A DNA stretch of 28,951 nucleotides, from the IMG/VR virus record IMGVR_UViG_3300046007_009573, positions 1 to 28,951 of that record. One strand, 5' to 3'. Below, one piece after another: positions 15,159-22,453 of the stretch. The translations under genes and the position numbers were made by a program. Within the stretch, counting starts at the first letter, position 1. Each line of letters begins with the position of its first letter. Under the pieces are notes generated by a model. The model searched no databases and had not been told where the DNA came from. It worked only from the letters and a program-made list of their open reading frames with translations. Source of the stretch: a virus.

Positions 15159-15175
15159 CGGTTGTTAAAGTTGCA
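15154..15175. repeat. Inverted repeat TGCAAC / GTTGCA at a gene end
   Basis: Six-base perfect arms around ten bases. One arm overlaps the -35 of the next gene and the other lies within the last codons of the upstream gene, so it could be an operator or a 3' hairpin; no T-run follows. Confidence 0.4.
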
Positions 15176-15527
15176 AGTTGTCAAGATATTGTTGTAAGTT
15201 ATCTGCATGTAATTTTAATAATACAGATTCTTCTTCACCAAGTAAGTAAACTAAATCCAATTTCTTTATGAAATATGGACAAGTAAGCAGTCGACTCATT
15301 TGAATTAGAGTTCGATTTCGTAGTGGTTCTGTTAGCTGTATGTCGTAACAAGTAATTTTACTGTCGTTGACAAATTTGAAACCATTTTTGCTTAATCTTA
15401 AGTTACGTGGATCTTTATAGTTCCACCACCAATCCTTGTGATATCTATTGAGATTAGTTATGTCTAGTTTGGCATGTGCCACAAACAGACGAGTATAGTC
15501 AATTTGATTATGGGTAGATTTGGTCAC
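15165..15527 (-). CDS. Small phage protein, unknown function (GTG start)
   Basis: A 120-residue protein rich in aromatic and basic residues at the N-terminus (YHKDWWWNYKDPRNLRLS), with a C-terminal leucine-rich helical part (LGEEESVLLKLHADNL). It appears to start on GTG and has no clear Shine-Dalgarno; it overlaps the upstream gene by 20 bases, so it probably depends on translation of that gene. No named family is recognised. Confidence 0.65.
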   Translation of the reverse strand: MTKSTHNQIDYTRLFVAHAKLDITNLNRYHKDWWWNYKDPRNLRLSKNGFKFVNDSKITCYDIQLTEPLRNRTLIQMSRLLTCPYFIKKLDLVYLLGEEESVLLKLHADNLQQYLDNLQL

Positions 15528-15795
15528 CTTGTTTCATTAAGACAACGGTGAATTTGTCGGTTTTAAAAAGAGTGTTAAGTTTTTTGCAAAGATTTATAGC
15601 ATGGCCCGAATTTGAAAAACTAACTTTTTTGTATTTTGGACCAGGGTAAGCAATTAATATGTTATGTGTTTTTAGGTTAATAGGTTTGTTGTCATAGAAA
15701 ACTGCCCAAATTCCTTCGCTACTTAAAACTTGATCGCTTTTGTAGTTGGTTTTGTTAACATATTCTAATAAAACTGTAGGTTTAGGTCTACTCAT
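15508..15795 (-). CDS. Small phage protein, unknown function
   Basis: A 95-residue basic protein with alternating strand-like stretches (GIWAVFYDNKPINLK, then HNILIAYPGPKYKKVSFSN) and a helix (GHAINLCKKLNTLF), suggesting a small alpha/beta fold. The family is not recognised. AGGA lies eight bases before the ATG, and a late-promoter-like box GATAAATA lies about 20 bases upstream, making this the likely first gene of a transcript running through the next two genes. Confidence 0.68.
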   Translation of the reverse strand: MSRPKPTVLLEYVNKTNYKSDQVLSSEGIWAVFYDNKPINLKTHNILIAYPGPKYKKVSFSNSGHAINLCKKLNTLFKTDKFTVVLMKQGDQIYP

Positions 15796-15815
15796 AGTTG
15801 AAATCCTGTACTATA

Positions 15816-15823
15816 TATTTATC
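15816..15823 (-). promoter_or_regulatory. Candidate late promoter box GATAAATA
   Basis: Minus-strand GATAAATA, matching the NATAAATA form reported for T4-like marine phages, about 20 bases before a small gene start and in one of the few spacers of the region. Confidence 0.4.
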
Positions 15824-15842
15824 TTAAAATCTGGGTAGTTTA

Positions 15843-16058
15843 TTAGAAAGCGCCGCCATCTAAGCTGATAGAACTAGCTGATTTTTCAGTGTTATTTTGT
15901 GCAGTGGCTATTTCCGAGATATTGTTCAGTAAAGCAAAAATATCAGAATGTAAATTTCTAGCTTCTTCCGCCGACAGAACCAATTGTCGACTGTTAGTCT
16001 GATTCATTTGTTTTACTCGGTCGTTAAAGTTTCTTATAGATAAACTAATTGCTTGCAT
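15843..16058 (-). CDS. Small helical phage protein, unknown function
   Basis: A 71-residue protein, nearly all helical, with many Asn and Gln residues (LSIRNFNDRVKQMNQTN, then LSAEEARNLHSDIFALLNNI) and a flexible end (SSISLDGGAF). Its start has AAGGAT upstream and overlaps the upstream gene by 14 bases. A coiled-coil or virion-associated role is possible; nothing in it is diagnostic. Confidence 0.68.
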   Translation of the reverse strand: MQAISLSIRNFNDRVKQMNQTNSRQLVLSAEEARNLHSDIFALLNNISEIATAQNNTEKSASSISLDGGAF

Positions 16059-16521
16059 TTTTTATCCTTTGTAATTGTTCCTCGGCCTCTAATTGTGTTT
16101 TAAAAGGTCCGTGAAATTTGTAACGATTTAATGTTATATTTTTTGGACAAAATGACAAAGTCCAAGTATCGTTTAAAAAAACTAGATAATAACCGGCACA
16201 ATAAAGACTTTTACTTTTTAAATTTTTACTATAAATTGGAAGTTTTCGAATTATATCAAATACTTCGTTATAGAATTTTCCTTTTACTGGAAATCCGTAT
16301 ACCAAATTGTTTTCCTTAGATTTTTTAACAACTACATTTGAAAACTTTATGTTTAATTGTTTGGTTAATTGTTTTGTAGTTGAAAAGTACTCTCGTATTT
16401 CATCGTGTACGTAAACAAAGCCACCGTTATCTCTAGCCTGTATAGTGGCTATTTTTTGTCCGTGATCTTCAACGACCCAAAATTTATTTTTAATAACTGG
16501 TTTAGCGATTGGTTGATTCAT
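16045..16521 (-). CDS. Conserved-type phage protein, unknown function
   Basis: A 158-residue protein with NKFWVVEDHGQKIATIQARD near the start, LVYGFPVKGKFYNEVFDIIR in the middle and KSLYCAGYYLVFLN, then FCPKNITLNRYKFHGPFKT, towards the end. I associate this pattern with a protein shared by T4-like marine phages, but no function is known to me. The beta-rich sequence suggests a compact globular fold. It overlaps the upstream gene by 20 bases and the downstream gene by 14. Confidence 0.75.
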   Translation of the reverse strand: MNQPIAKPVIKNKFWVVEDHGQKIATIQARDNGGFVYVHDEIREYFSTTKQLTKQLNIKFSNVVVKKSKENNLVYGFPVKGKFYNEVFDIIRKLPIYSKNLKSKSLYCAGYYLVFLNDTWTLSFCPKNITLNRYKFHGPFKTQLEAEEQLQRIKNASN

Positions 16522-16771
16522 TTTTTTGCATAATATGATGTGTTATAATTTTTCCAATTTCTTGACCCAAGTCTTGATCGATGCCAATGATATAGAGGTC
16601 ATTGTCTTTCATTGAATTATCAATTTCAACGATATATCCTCCGTGCGCCTCGTGTATACCCAACGAAATTTTTTTATTTGGGAACTTTCTATTATGATAA
16701 GGTCCGCCTAATTCTATTGTACTAATATCTAATGCTCCTATAGGTGATCCGGTTATACTGTAATTACTCAT
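16502..16771 (-). CDS. Small phage protein, paralog of upstream neighbour
   Basis: An 89-residue protein. Its C-terminal two thirds (KISLGIHEAHGGYIVEI, then LYIIGIDQDLGQEIGKII) aligns by eye with the same part of the upstream 89-residue neighbour: a strand, A-x-GG-(Y/H)-(I/V)-(V/L)-E, a strand LY-(I/M)-I, a QD pair and a closing helix. The two are probably a tandem duplication. Function unknown. The ATG overlaps the stop of the neighbour as ATGA. Confidence 0.7.
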   Translation of the reverse strand: MSNYSITGSPIGALDISTIELGGPYHNRKFPNKKISLGIHEAHGGYIVEIDNSMKDNDLYIIGIDQDLGQEIGKIITHHIMQKNESTNR

Positions 16772-17037
16772 AGTTTCATTTGCTCCAACATAATTGCCTG
16801 TGCTACCTGCGTGGCAAAGTCTTGATCTTCGTGGATCATGTACAATGTACCTTCATGCCGATCAGTTTTAGAATTGTAAATTCTTGTTTCAAGAACATGA
16901 CCACCTACTGCTCGATACAGACAGAAGTTTAACCCATCTTGTCTAGGAGTATCTCTGTTTGAAACCACTGTTTCTTTTAGCATTACAGGTTCTTCTTGCA
17001 TTAACCAATTGCGTATAGTTCGTCGTAACCAATTCAT
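16768..17037 (-). CDS. Small phage protein, paralog of downstream neighbour
   Basis: An 89-residue protein with a basic, Trp-containing N-terminal helix (MNWLRRTIRNWLMQEEP) that its paralog lacks, then the shared core (LNFCLYRAVGGHVLETR, LYMIHEDQDFATQVAQAIM). The two are equal in length but differ in the first 35 residues, so the duplicated part is the small alpha/beta core. Function unknown. The gene lies 10 bases after the DUF3307 gene. Confidence 0.7.
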   Translation of the reverse strand: MNWLRRTIRNWLMQEEPVMLKETVVSNRDTPRQDGLNFCLYRAVGGHVLETRIYNSKTDRHEGTLYMIHEDQDFATQVAQAIMLEQMKL

Positions 17038-17047
17038 TAATAAATCC

Positions 17048-17422
17048 TTAAATAAAATCTGTAGTTAAAAATGCAACTGTAAAACCAATAATCAAGTATA
17101 TCATTGCATGTAGGAATTGGTCTATACCAATCCAAATCCAAAAAGCATTAGAATCTACACTCAGTTTAACTGTAGCTCTGCGATGCATAAAATCAAAAAT
17201 ATAGTGCATAACTGAGTCAAACAAAGCAATTATTATGCAAGCCTGTATATTCAAAAAATGCATTAGGATCACATAGGTTAACACACCATGTAATCCTGCA
17301 TGTTGTATGCCACCAAGTCTACCAAGGTGACCTTTGTCTTTGATCATTCTATCACTTTGCCAGCAGAAGTCTGCCAGAAAGTGTTTAAAAAACAGTAAGG
17401 CCAATATCAGCCATGTGATCAT
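17048..17422 (-). CDS. DUF3307-type small membrane protein
   Basis: A 124-residue protein with about three to four hydrophobic segments: residues 1-18, about 47-70 (LHGVLTYVILMHFLNIQACI) and about 95-120 (WIWIGIDQFLHAMIYLIIGF). The conserved KHFLADFCWQ near the start and GGIQHAGLHG at about 37-46 match the DUF3307 family, found in bacteria and phages, whose function is unknown. It should sit in the inner membrane. Its start overlaps the stop of the exonuclease gene as ATGA. Confidence 0.78.
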   Translation of the reverse strand: MITWLILALLFFKHFLADFCWQSDRMIKDKGHLGRLGGIQHAGLHGVLTYVILMHFLNIQACIIIALFDSVMHYIFDFMHRRATVKLSVDSNAFWIWIGIDQFLHAMIYLIIGFTVAFLTTDFI

Positions 17423-18408
17423 TCAGGATACTCCGCTCCTAGGAACTCCGAAAAACTTTGACTTTGCTCACTCAATCTATTCAATTCATACTTGCCGCAG
17501 AACTTTAAAAATTGTGCACCTACCATTGGGCGACCTTTTCTAACAGCACCTGTTTTAATTGTGGCTGTAATTTTGGCCTTAATTTCCTCAGGTTGTGCTG
17601 TAAGGTCCACTAACACACGATTGCGTTCATAATCTTCAAGTACTCGATGTTCTACACCGTTATGATCTGTCCATCGTTGAAGCATGAGATTGTTCCAATT
17701 GAAACCTTTTTTGTCACGATCACTGTATGCTTCTAGTAGTCCAATTTTGTTCTTGCTTCCCTTGGTTCTAACACCCGGATAGGCGGAAAAGATGTTATCT
17801 GTCGGATCTCCACGCATACACTTCTCAAACAAGATCCACTGCGGGTCGGGTATGACTTTGGGTAGTTTGGTCTTTTTATCAATTACCAACTTGCCTTTCT
17901 TGTCAAGTATGCCCTCTAATGTATGTAGTTCGTCGGCAACACCATTATATTGCTGTACATTCGGCGCCAGTAACTGATAGAAATCGGTATCCGAGGAAAT
18001 AATAACGTGATTGTCATTGGGGTGTTCGTGTATGAATCCTGCAATGAGATCATCTGCTTCAAGTTCTGGATGTTGAAGAACTGTGCAATTAGTCTTGTCC
18101 TGCAAGAATGTCTTAAGGTTATCAAACGCTTCCCAGAATAGTCGATCCTCTTCCTGTTCCGACTCGGTGAGTGCTGCACGAGCAACTGCACGATTCTTTT
18201 TGTACGGCTCGTAGTAATCTTTTCGCCAGCTTCGTCCCTCCAAACAGAATACCACATGATCGGCTTTCTGATCCCGCCAAGCCTTATTAACCGAACCGAG
18301 GGTAACATGGATAGCAAATCCTAATCTATCCCACGTATCCGATTGGCGGCTGGCTGAATGGCGAGCACGAAAGAATGTGTTTGCGGTGTCTACAATAAGA
18401 TATCTCAT
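17419..18408 (-). CDS. 5'-3' exonuclease, FEN/PIN type (T4 RNase H-like)
   Basis: A 329-residue flap-endonuclease-like nuclease. Acidic metal-site residues are visible in order: D7 in YLIVDTAN, E115/E117 and D119-D120 in HPELEADDLI, D140 and D142 in SSDTDFYQLL, and the helix-hairpin-helix-side GDPTDNIFSAYPGV near 205. These are the hallmarks of T4 RNase H and the exonuclease domain of DNA polymerase I, which remove RNA primers and flaps during lagging-strand replication. The length fits T4 RNase H. No Shine-Dalgarno is visible; a TATAAT-like box without a good -35 lies in the 17-base spacer. Confidence 0.88.
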   Translation of the reverse strand: MRYLIVDTANTFFRARHSASRQSDTWDRLGFAIHVTLGSVNKAWRDQKADHVVFCLEGRSWRKDYYEPYKKNRAVARAALTESEQEEDRLFWEAFDNLKTFLQDKTNCTVLQHPELEADDLIAGFIHEHPNDNHVIISSDTDFYQLLAPNVQQYNGVADELHTLEGILDKKGKLVIDKKTKLPKVIPDPQWILFEKCMRGDPTDNIFSAYPGVRTKGSKNKIGLLEAYSDRDKKGFNWNNLMLQRWTDHNGVEHRVLEDYERNRVLVDLTAQPEEIKAKITATIKTGAVRKGRPMVGAQFLKFCGKYELNRLSEQSQSFSEFLGAEYPE

Positions 18409-18425
18409 GCATTAATAATAGCATA

Positions 18426-19169
18426 TTATAACAACCTGGTCAACCATGGAAGTAAAAATTCTGCCCATTTCCTATGTGCATCCGGACCAAAATGATAACA
18501 TTTAGTAGGATCATGTCCTTGTTTAATTAAGTATTCACCATAACTAAAAGTTAATGAATATGGGTGTATGTAATTAAATCCCCAATCTTTGACTATGCTA
18601 TCAGGATATTTACGGATACCACGCAAGGAAAGATGACAATTAAAAAACAAATGTGGAATATTTTTATTTTTTAAATCTTGATGCAAGGCCCAAATTTTTT
18701 CGTGCGCTTCTTTAATTTTTTTTGGCCAATCTATATTAATTACAAAGTTTTTGTAACGATCTTTCCATTTTGCGGGAACATGATCGGTACCAGATGCATT
18801 TACTTGATACCAAGTATTGTTTTCTTCGTTATACCATTCCTCTCGTTCCCAAGTACTCCAACCTATTATGATTAAATCAGGTGTAAAGTTTTCTAAATAT
18901 TCTCTAGTAGTTCTTATTATTCTATCATTGGAACCTGCTGCCCTGGCATGACAGTGTAGTTCTGCTCCTAACTTATCAGCAACTATTTTGCCGTAAGAAA
19001 CATTTATGTTTTCCGGAGTAGGAGCACATTTAATTTCATCTCGCCATATTGCTAATAAAGTTGGATCAATATTTTTACTGTAATGTGGCCAATTATCTTC
19101 TAAAAAACAATCAGGGGACATAGCTTCGCAACCACCGCTATGACTATCGCCATTTACGTACAGAATCAT
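18426..19169 (-). CDS. SGNH/GDSL-type hydrolase-like protein
   Basis: A 247-residue protein with NGDSHSGG at residues 6-13, the block-I serine motif with S9 as candidate nucleophile. AAGSNDRI (78-85) matches the block with the oxyanion-hole Gly/Asn, and HFGPDAHRKWAEFL near 226 is the block with the catalytic His. The usual catalytic Asp three residues before that His is a Lys here, so the charge-relay may be incomplete. SGNH proteins in sugar loci remove or add acyl groups on glycans. A paralogous partial gene lies at the right edge of the window. No signal peptide is visible. Confidence 0.7.
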   Translation of the reverse strand: MILYVNGDSHSGGCEAMSPDCFLEDNWPHYSKNIDPTLLAIWRDEIKCAPTPENINVSYGKIVADKLGAELHCHARAAGSNDRIIRTTREYLENFTPDLIIIGWSTWEREEWYNEENNTWYQVNASGTDHVPAKWKDRYKNFVINIDWPKKIKEAHEKIWALHQDLKNKNIPHLFFNCHLSLRGIRKYPDSIVKDWGFNYIHPYSLTFSYGEYLIKQGHDPTKCYHFGPDAHRKWAEFLLPWLTRLL

Positions 19170-19170
19170 T

Positions 19171-19569
19171 TTAACTTATTTCCGTTCTACCATTACCTAA
19201 ATCATTCTTATCTACTCTACGCGGTCTAGAATCAATTGGCTGATTGGCTTCCCACTGCTCAAAATTTTCATTCAAAATATTTCTGCAGATACTTTGAAAC
19301 CATCTATCTACTATTTCTGCATCTGTGTCGGTTTTCTTTATCATATAACCAGACTTGACTAATTTTGCAATAAAAATTTCGTTCCAATCTAATTCAAATG
19401 CCCCGTTGCCTATATCATCTGGATCAAGTTCAACCGCAATCACACTAACATAAGGCTCGCCTGCTTCAGTAGACAGTTCTTTTGGTGTTTTTGGCTTTGC
19501 TCTAGATTTTTGACTTTCTGGTTTAGATTCTGTCTTTACTTCTGGTTTCTTTTTGAACCAATCAAACAT
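19171..19569 (-). CDS. Conserved-type phage protein with charged N-terminus, unknown function
   Basis: A 132-residue protein starting MFDWFKKKPEVK, followed by a Lys/Pro/Ser-rich flexible region to about residue 35 and a globular domain (YVSVIAVELDPDDIGNGAFE, then DTDAEIVDRWFQSICRNIL). The ATG at 19569 shares one base with the queE stop (TAATG); an alternative ATG at 19581 would add four residues and overlap queE further. The globular part has the look of proteins shared by T4-like marine phages. Function unknown. Being coupled to queE does not by itself tie it to that pathway. Confidence 0.7.
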   Translation of the reverse strand: MFDWFKKKPEVKTESKPESQKSRAKPKTPKELSTEAGEPYVSVIAVELDPDDIGNGAFELDWNEIFIAKLVKSGYMIKKTDTDAEIVDRWFQSICRNILNENFEQWEANQPIDSRPRRVDKNDLGNGRTEIS

Positions 19570-20414
19570 TATGTGCCCCATTCATTTTTAAACAAAGGTA
19601 CTTGTAATCTATCACTATATCTTAACCCATGTTTCATTGCTAGATCTGCTACACGTCGATTGTTAAGAGTATAAACACTCTCCACACCGCCCACTGGCAT
19701 GAGATAGATAGGACCTTTGAAACCTTTATTTCTATATTGATCTCGAGCTTTCAGTGCGTCCTCGACATCTTCTTCTGTTGCAACAACAAACTTAAGGTAA
19801 GTGTAGCCAACTTCTTCATATTCGCAAACAACATCCGGGCAAATTGCTTCCTCCCAATTTTCGCCGCTTGCTGGCAATTTAGCACTTACACTAAAAGTAA
19901 TATCATCTTTATTGCGATTACCGCTTGACCAATTATTCAAGTATTCTTTAAATACTGGATCCAGTTTTTGTGTACCGTTAGTTTCAAAAGTAATTTCTTT
20001 CAGCCGTTGCATACGTGGATGATTAAGCAAATCTGGATAAGCACGTTGCCATCCTAACAAAGGCTCACCGCCGGTAATTACCAAGTGTTCGTCTTTCCAT
20101 TTACCATATGGAAGAATTTGCATAATACGTTCTACAATAGCTTCTGTGGTAAGCATAGGACTTAGATCTTTAAATCTTGGATCCCAGCTTGCATAACTAT
20201 CACATCCTGTACTTACTAATGGAAGTTCTTCGTATTTTATATATTTGGCAGGATCGACATTATTGGCCTCTTCGCTTAGTTGCCCTCTAGGCATACCAAA
20301 GCCTGCACACTTAAAGTTACAACCAAATGTTCGAAGGAATACACTAGGTACACCCATGTATCGACCTTCGCCTTGAATGCTGTAAAACAGCTCTGCTATC
20401 TTGATTTTTGACAT
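19569..20414 (-). CDS. queE: 7-carboxy-7-deazaguanine synthase-like radical SAM enzyme (QueE)
   Basis: A 281-residue QueE-type radical SAM enzyme, which should convert 6-carboxy-tetrahydropterin to 7-carboxy-7-deazaguanine. Identity rests on ELFYSIQGEGRYMG at the start, the SAM motif LVITGGEPLLGWQ near 110-122, ITFETNGTQ, and a C-terminal PIYLMPVGG. The cluster motif is unusual: C32-NFK-C36 is intact, but the next two-residue spacing ends in Phe, and the third cysteine seems to be C71 in STGCDSYASWD after an insertion of 34 residues. The enzyme receives its substrate from QueD and FolE, both encoded downstream-to-upstream in this window. No Shine-Dalgarno is visible. Confidence 0.87.
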   Translation of the reverse strand: MSKIKIAELFYSIQGEGRYMGVPSVFLRTFGCNFKCAGFGMPRGQLSEEANNVDPAKYIKYEELPLVSTGCDSYASWDPRFKDLSPMLTTEAIVERIMQILPYGKWKDEHLVITGGEPLLGWQRAYPDLLNHPRMQRLKEITFETNGTQKLDPVFKEYLNNWSSGNRNKDDITFSVSAKLPASGENWEEAICPDVVCEYEEVGYTYLKFVVATEEDVEDALKARDQYRNKGFKGPIYLMPVGGVESVYTLNNRRVADLAMKHGLRYSDRLQVPLFKNEWGT

Positions 20415-20427
20415 AATAATATTGTAC

Positions 20428-20435
20428 TATAAATA
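20428..20435 (+). promoter_or_regulatory. T4-type late promoter box TATAAATA for the oxygenase gene
   Basis: An exact TATAAATA on the plus strand. In T4 the start of transcription lies about six bases past this box, which here would be two or three bases before the ATG, giving an almost leaderless message. No Shine-Dalgarno is present. Confidence 0.5.
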
Positions 20436-20441
20436 TTTAGA
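20434..20441 (-). promoter_or_regulatory. Candidate late promoter box TCTAAATA facing queE
   Basis: Minus-strand TCTAAATA, one mismatch from TATAAATA, sharing the palindrome TAAATATTTA with the plus-strand box. It would give queE a leader of about 14 bases without a Shine-Dalgarno. Confidence 0.3.
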
Positions 20442-20443
20442 TA

Positions 20444-21157
20444 ATGCAAACAATCCTCGAAAATTTCTTTACCGAGCATCAAAATAAAAATTATCAAACG
20501 AAAATAAACAAAGAAGCTACTGCAGATTGGATTTTAAATAACAGTAGTATACCCTATTTACCTTTAAATTTAGAGTCAGTGCCATACAAAGAAATATTAA
20601 CCGAAGCACAGGCACTTGACCATTTGTATGTGCTTCACAGATCCAATGATAGTAAAGGATGGGCTAGTTTATGCATTCATGGCATTTCTAGTCAACACAC
20701 TGATCATTACGCAGTTTATCCTGAATACGCAAATTTAACCAATGACCAAGTTCCTTACAACTGGACGGAAATTCAAGACCGATGTCCTGTAACAGTAAAC
20801 TTTTTTAAAAGTATCTTTCCGTTTGATGTTTATCATCGTATACGATTTATGAGATTAGATCCTGGTGGGTTTATTTTGCCGCATTCTGATAGTCCAGATT
20901 TAAGTTTAAGAGCTGTAAATATTAGTCTCAACAATCCTGATGGCTGTAATTTTGTTTTTGAAAATATAGGAACAGTACCATTTAGTAATACTGGTAGTAT
21001 ATTTATAGTAGCCAACGGATACAAACATAGTGTATGGAATCGTAGCAATGAAACTAGATATCATATAATTGTTCATGGTTATGCAACAACACATTATTAT
21101 TATGATTTAATTAGCAAAAGTTATAATACCCTGATACCAAGTGTCCTCGACATCTAA
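20444..21157 (+). CDS. Fe(II)/2-oxoglutarate oxygenase-like (Asp/Asn beta-hydroxylase type)
   Basis: A 237-residue protein. The metal site is visible as H147-S-D149 in GGFILPHSDSPDL and H195 in NGYKHSVWNRSNETRY, with R205 ten residues later placed to bind 2-oxoglutarate. LDPGGFILPHSD and KHSVWNRS match the aspartyl/asparaginyl beta-hydroxylase branch. The first 110 residues are of unknown type. It would hydroxylate a protein or small-molecule substrate; the target is not shown. It is the only plus-strand gene between 4730 and the right edge. A TATAAATA box ends just upstream of its ATG and no Shine-Dalgarno is seen. Its 3' end overlaps the converging gene by 51 bases. Confidence 0.78.
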   Translation: MQTILENFFTEHQNKNYQTKINKEATADWILNNSSIPYLPLNLESVPYKEILTEAQALDHLYVLHRSNDSKGWASLCIHGISSQHTDHYAVYPEYANLTNDQVPYNWTEIQDRCPVTVNFFKSIFPFDVYHRIRFMRLDPGGFILPHSDSPDLSLRAVNISLNNPDGCNFVFENIGTVPFSNTGSIFIVANGYKHSVWNRSNETRYHIIVHGYATTHYYYDLISKSYNTLIPSVLDI

Positions 21158-22453
21158 ATACACTTTACTATTTGTTCGTTGCAGTTCCATAAACAAATTA
21201 TCTCTAAATTCTTTTAATTGGTCTTTACCAAACATAACTAGACTATATTCCATCCAAAAAGCATTACTGATCCACAAATAGTTGTTATTGTGCTTTTGTA
21301 TTAACTTTGCTAGATTTTTTTGATCCTGCTTGTTGTATAAATTAAGCTCAATAAATTCTATAGATAACTTTTTAAATTGTTTCCAATGCACTTGGAGTAT
21401 TTCCGCACTACAATCAATTTGCTCGATTAAGTAATCAAGATTTTCTTGATATGTTCCCCTAGGTTGGCATACAAATGAATCTGTCTCATTTTTTGTAAAA
21501 TTGGTACAAACATTTTCATAGGTAGATATATTTCCATCCCAATTTTCTATTACGTATTTTTGAAAATTAATTGCTGTCTGACTAAAATCAAAATAGGTAA
21601 TAGATGTATTTTCATCAAATCCATTTTTTACCGCAGTGGCAAATAATTTTAAACCTGCTGCTACACCACTATAGTGATCAATTTTTTCATTTACTTCTGG
21701 ACGTTGCAAAGGTTCGGTATTAAGAACATAGTATTGACTTTTTACTTGTTTTTGTAAGTTTGTAATTAATTCAGAGTACTGTTTTTGTTCGTGTACTGAC
21801 CCAGTATAGTTTTTTCCTTGGAGAAAATTGTAAAAATTTTCCCATTGTTGATCTGGATATAGGTGAAATTTATTTCTGCGGATATGCTCTGGTACATTAG
21901 TAATGGTGAGACCCATTTCAACAAATTCTCTAATTACCTGTGCACCTACTTGCATCTCTTCGACAGCATATTCTTGTAAATGTCCTTTATTTCTTATCCA
22001 GTAAGGTGTATAATCGTCATGAAAAGTTTCGACACTAGATTCTATAGCATTAGCAATAAAGTGTTCTGCTTCTCCCGAATACTCCCATGATGGCCATCCC
22101 GCTGACACCCATGTTTTATAATTAAAAGCAAACAATTGAGGATGTATATGAGGATACTGATCTTTAAAATTTAAAACATGTCCAATCATTGGACTGTTAG
22201 ATTTAAGTGCTTCCACAATTAGTTTATCATAGATATTTCTATCATGAGAACAGTGCCCTGCTGAAACTACAACTACCCAATCTGTAGATGGATCCAATGA
22301 TGCTAATGCAAAGTCTAATTCTGTTACGTAATAAACTTGAAAGTCACTGTCAAAAGGCGTTTGCTGATAAAAATCACCAAGGTTCATTACACGGTGCTGG
22401 TAGTCAGCTGGCAAATGCGTAATGTTATTATATTTTAATAATACTTTGTTCAT
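21107..22453 (-). CDS. Large phage protein, possible glycosyltransferase-like plus methyltransferase-like halves
   Basis: A 448-residue protein that I cannot assign. Residues about 40-130 (ALASLDPSTDWVVVVSAGHC, then SPMIGHVLNFKDQYPHIHPQ) resemble the strand pattern of glycosyltransferase-like phage proteins. Residues about 245-320 (YYVLNTEPLQRPE, GVAAGLKLFATAVKNGF, ITYFDFSQTAINFQKYVI) look like a SAM-methyltransferase Rossmann core, with FDFSQ as a motif-II-like acidic strand. Neither half shows a decisive catalytic motif. It overlaps the gene upstream as ATGA, and its last 51 bases lie under the end of the oxygenase gene. Confidence 0.6.
   Translation of the reverse strand: MNKVLLKYNNITHLPADYQHRVMNLGDFYQQTPFDSDFQVYYVTELDFALASLDPSTDWVVVVSAGHCSHDRNIYDKLIVEALKSNSPMIGHVLNFKDQYPHIHPQLFAFNYKTWVSAGWPSWEYSGEAEHFIANAIESSVETFHDDYTPYWIRNKGHLQEYAVEEMQVGAQVIREFVEMGLTITNVPEHIRRNKFHLYPDQQWENFYNFLQGKNYTGSVHEQKQYSELITNLQKQVKSQYYVLNTEPLQRPEVNEKIDHYSGVAAGLKLFATAVKNGFDENTSITYFDFSQTAINFQKYVIENWDGNISTYENVCTNFTKNETDSFVCQPRGTYQENLDYLIEQIDCSAEILQVHWKQFKKLSIEFIELNLYNKQDQKNLAKLIQKHNNNYLWISNAFWMEYSLVMFGKDQLKEFRDNLFMELQRTNSKVYLDVEDTWYQGIITFAN

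Noticed and set aside
18425-18430. Promoter for the exonuclease gene
   Set aside because: A TATAAT is present but the -35 position (ACTTCC) is poor and lies within the SGNH gene, so I do not list it as a promoter.
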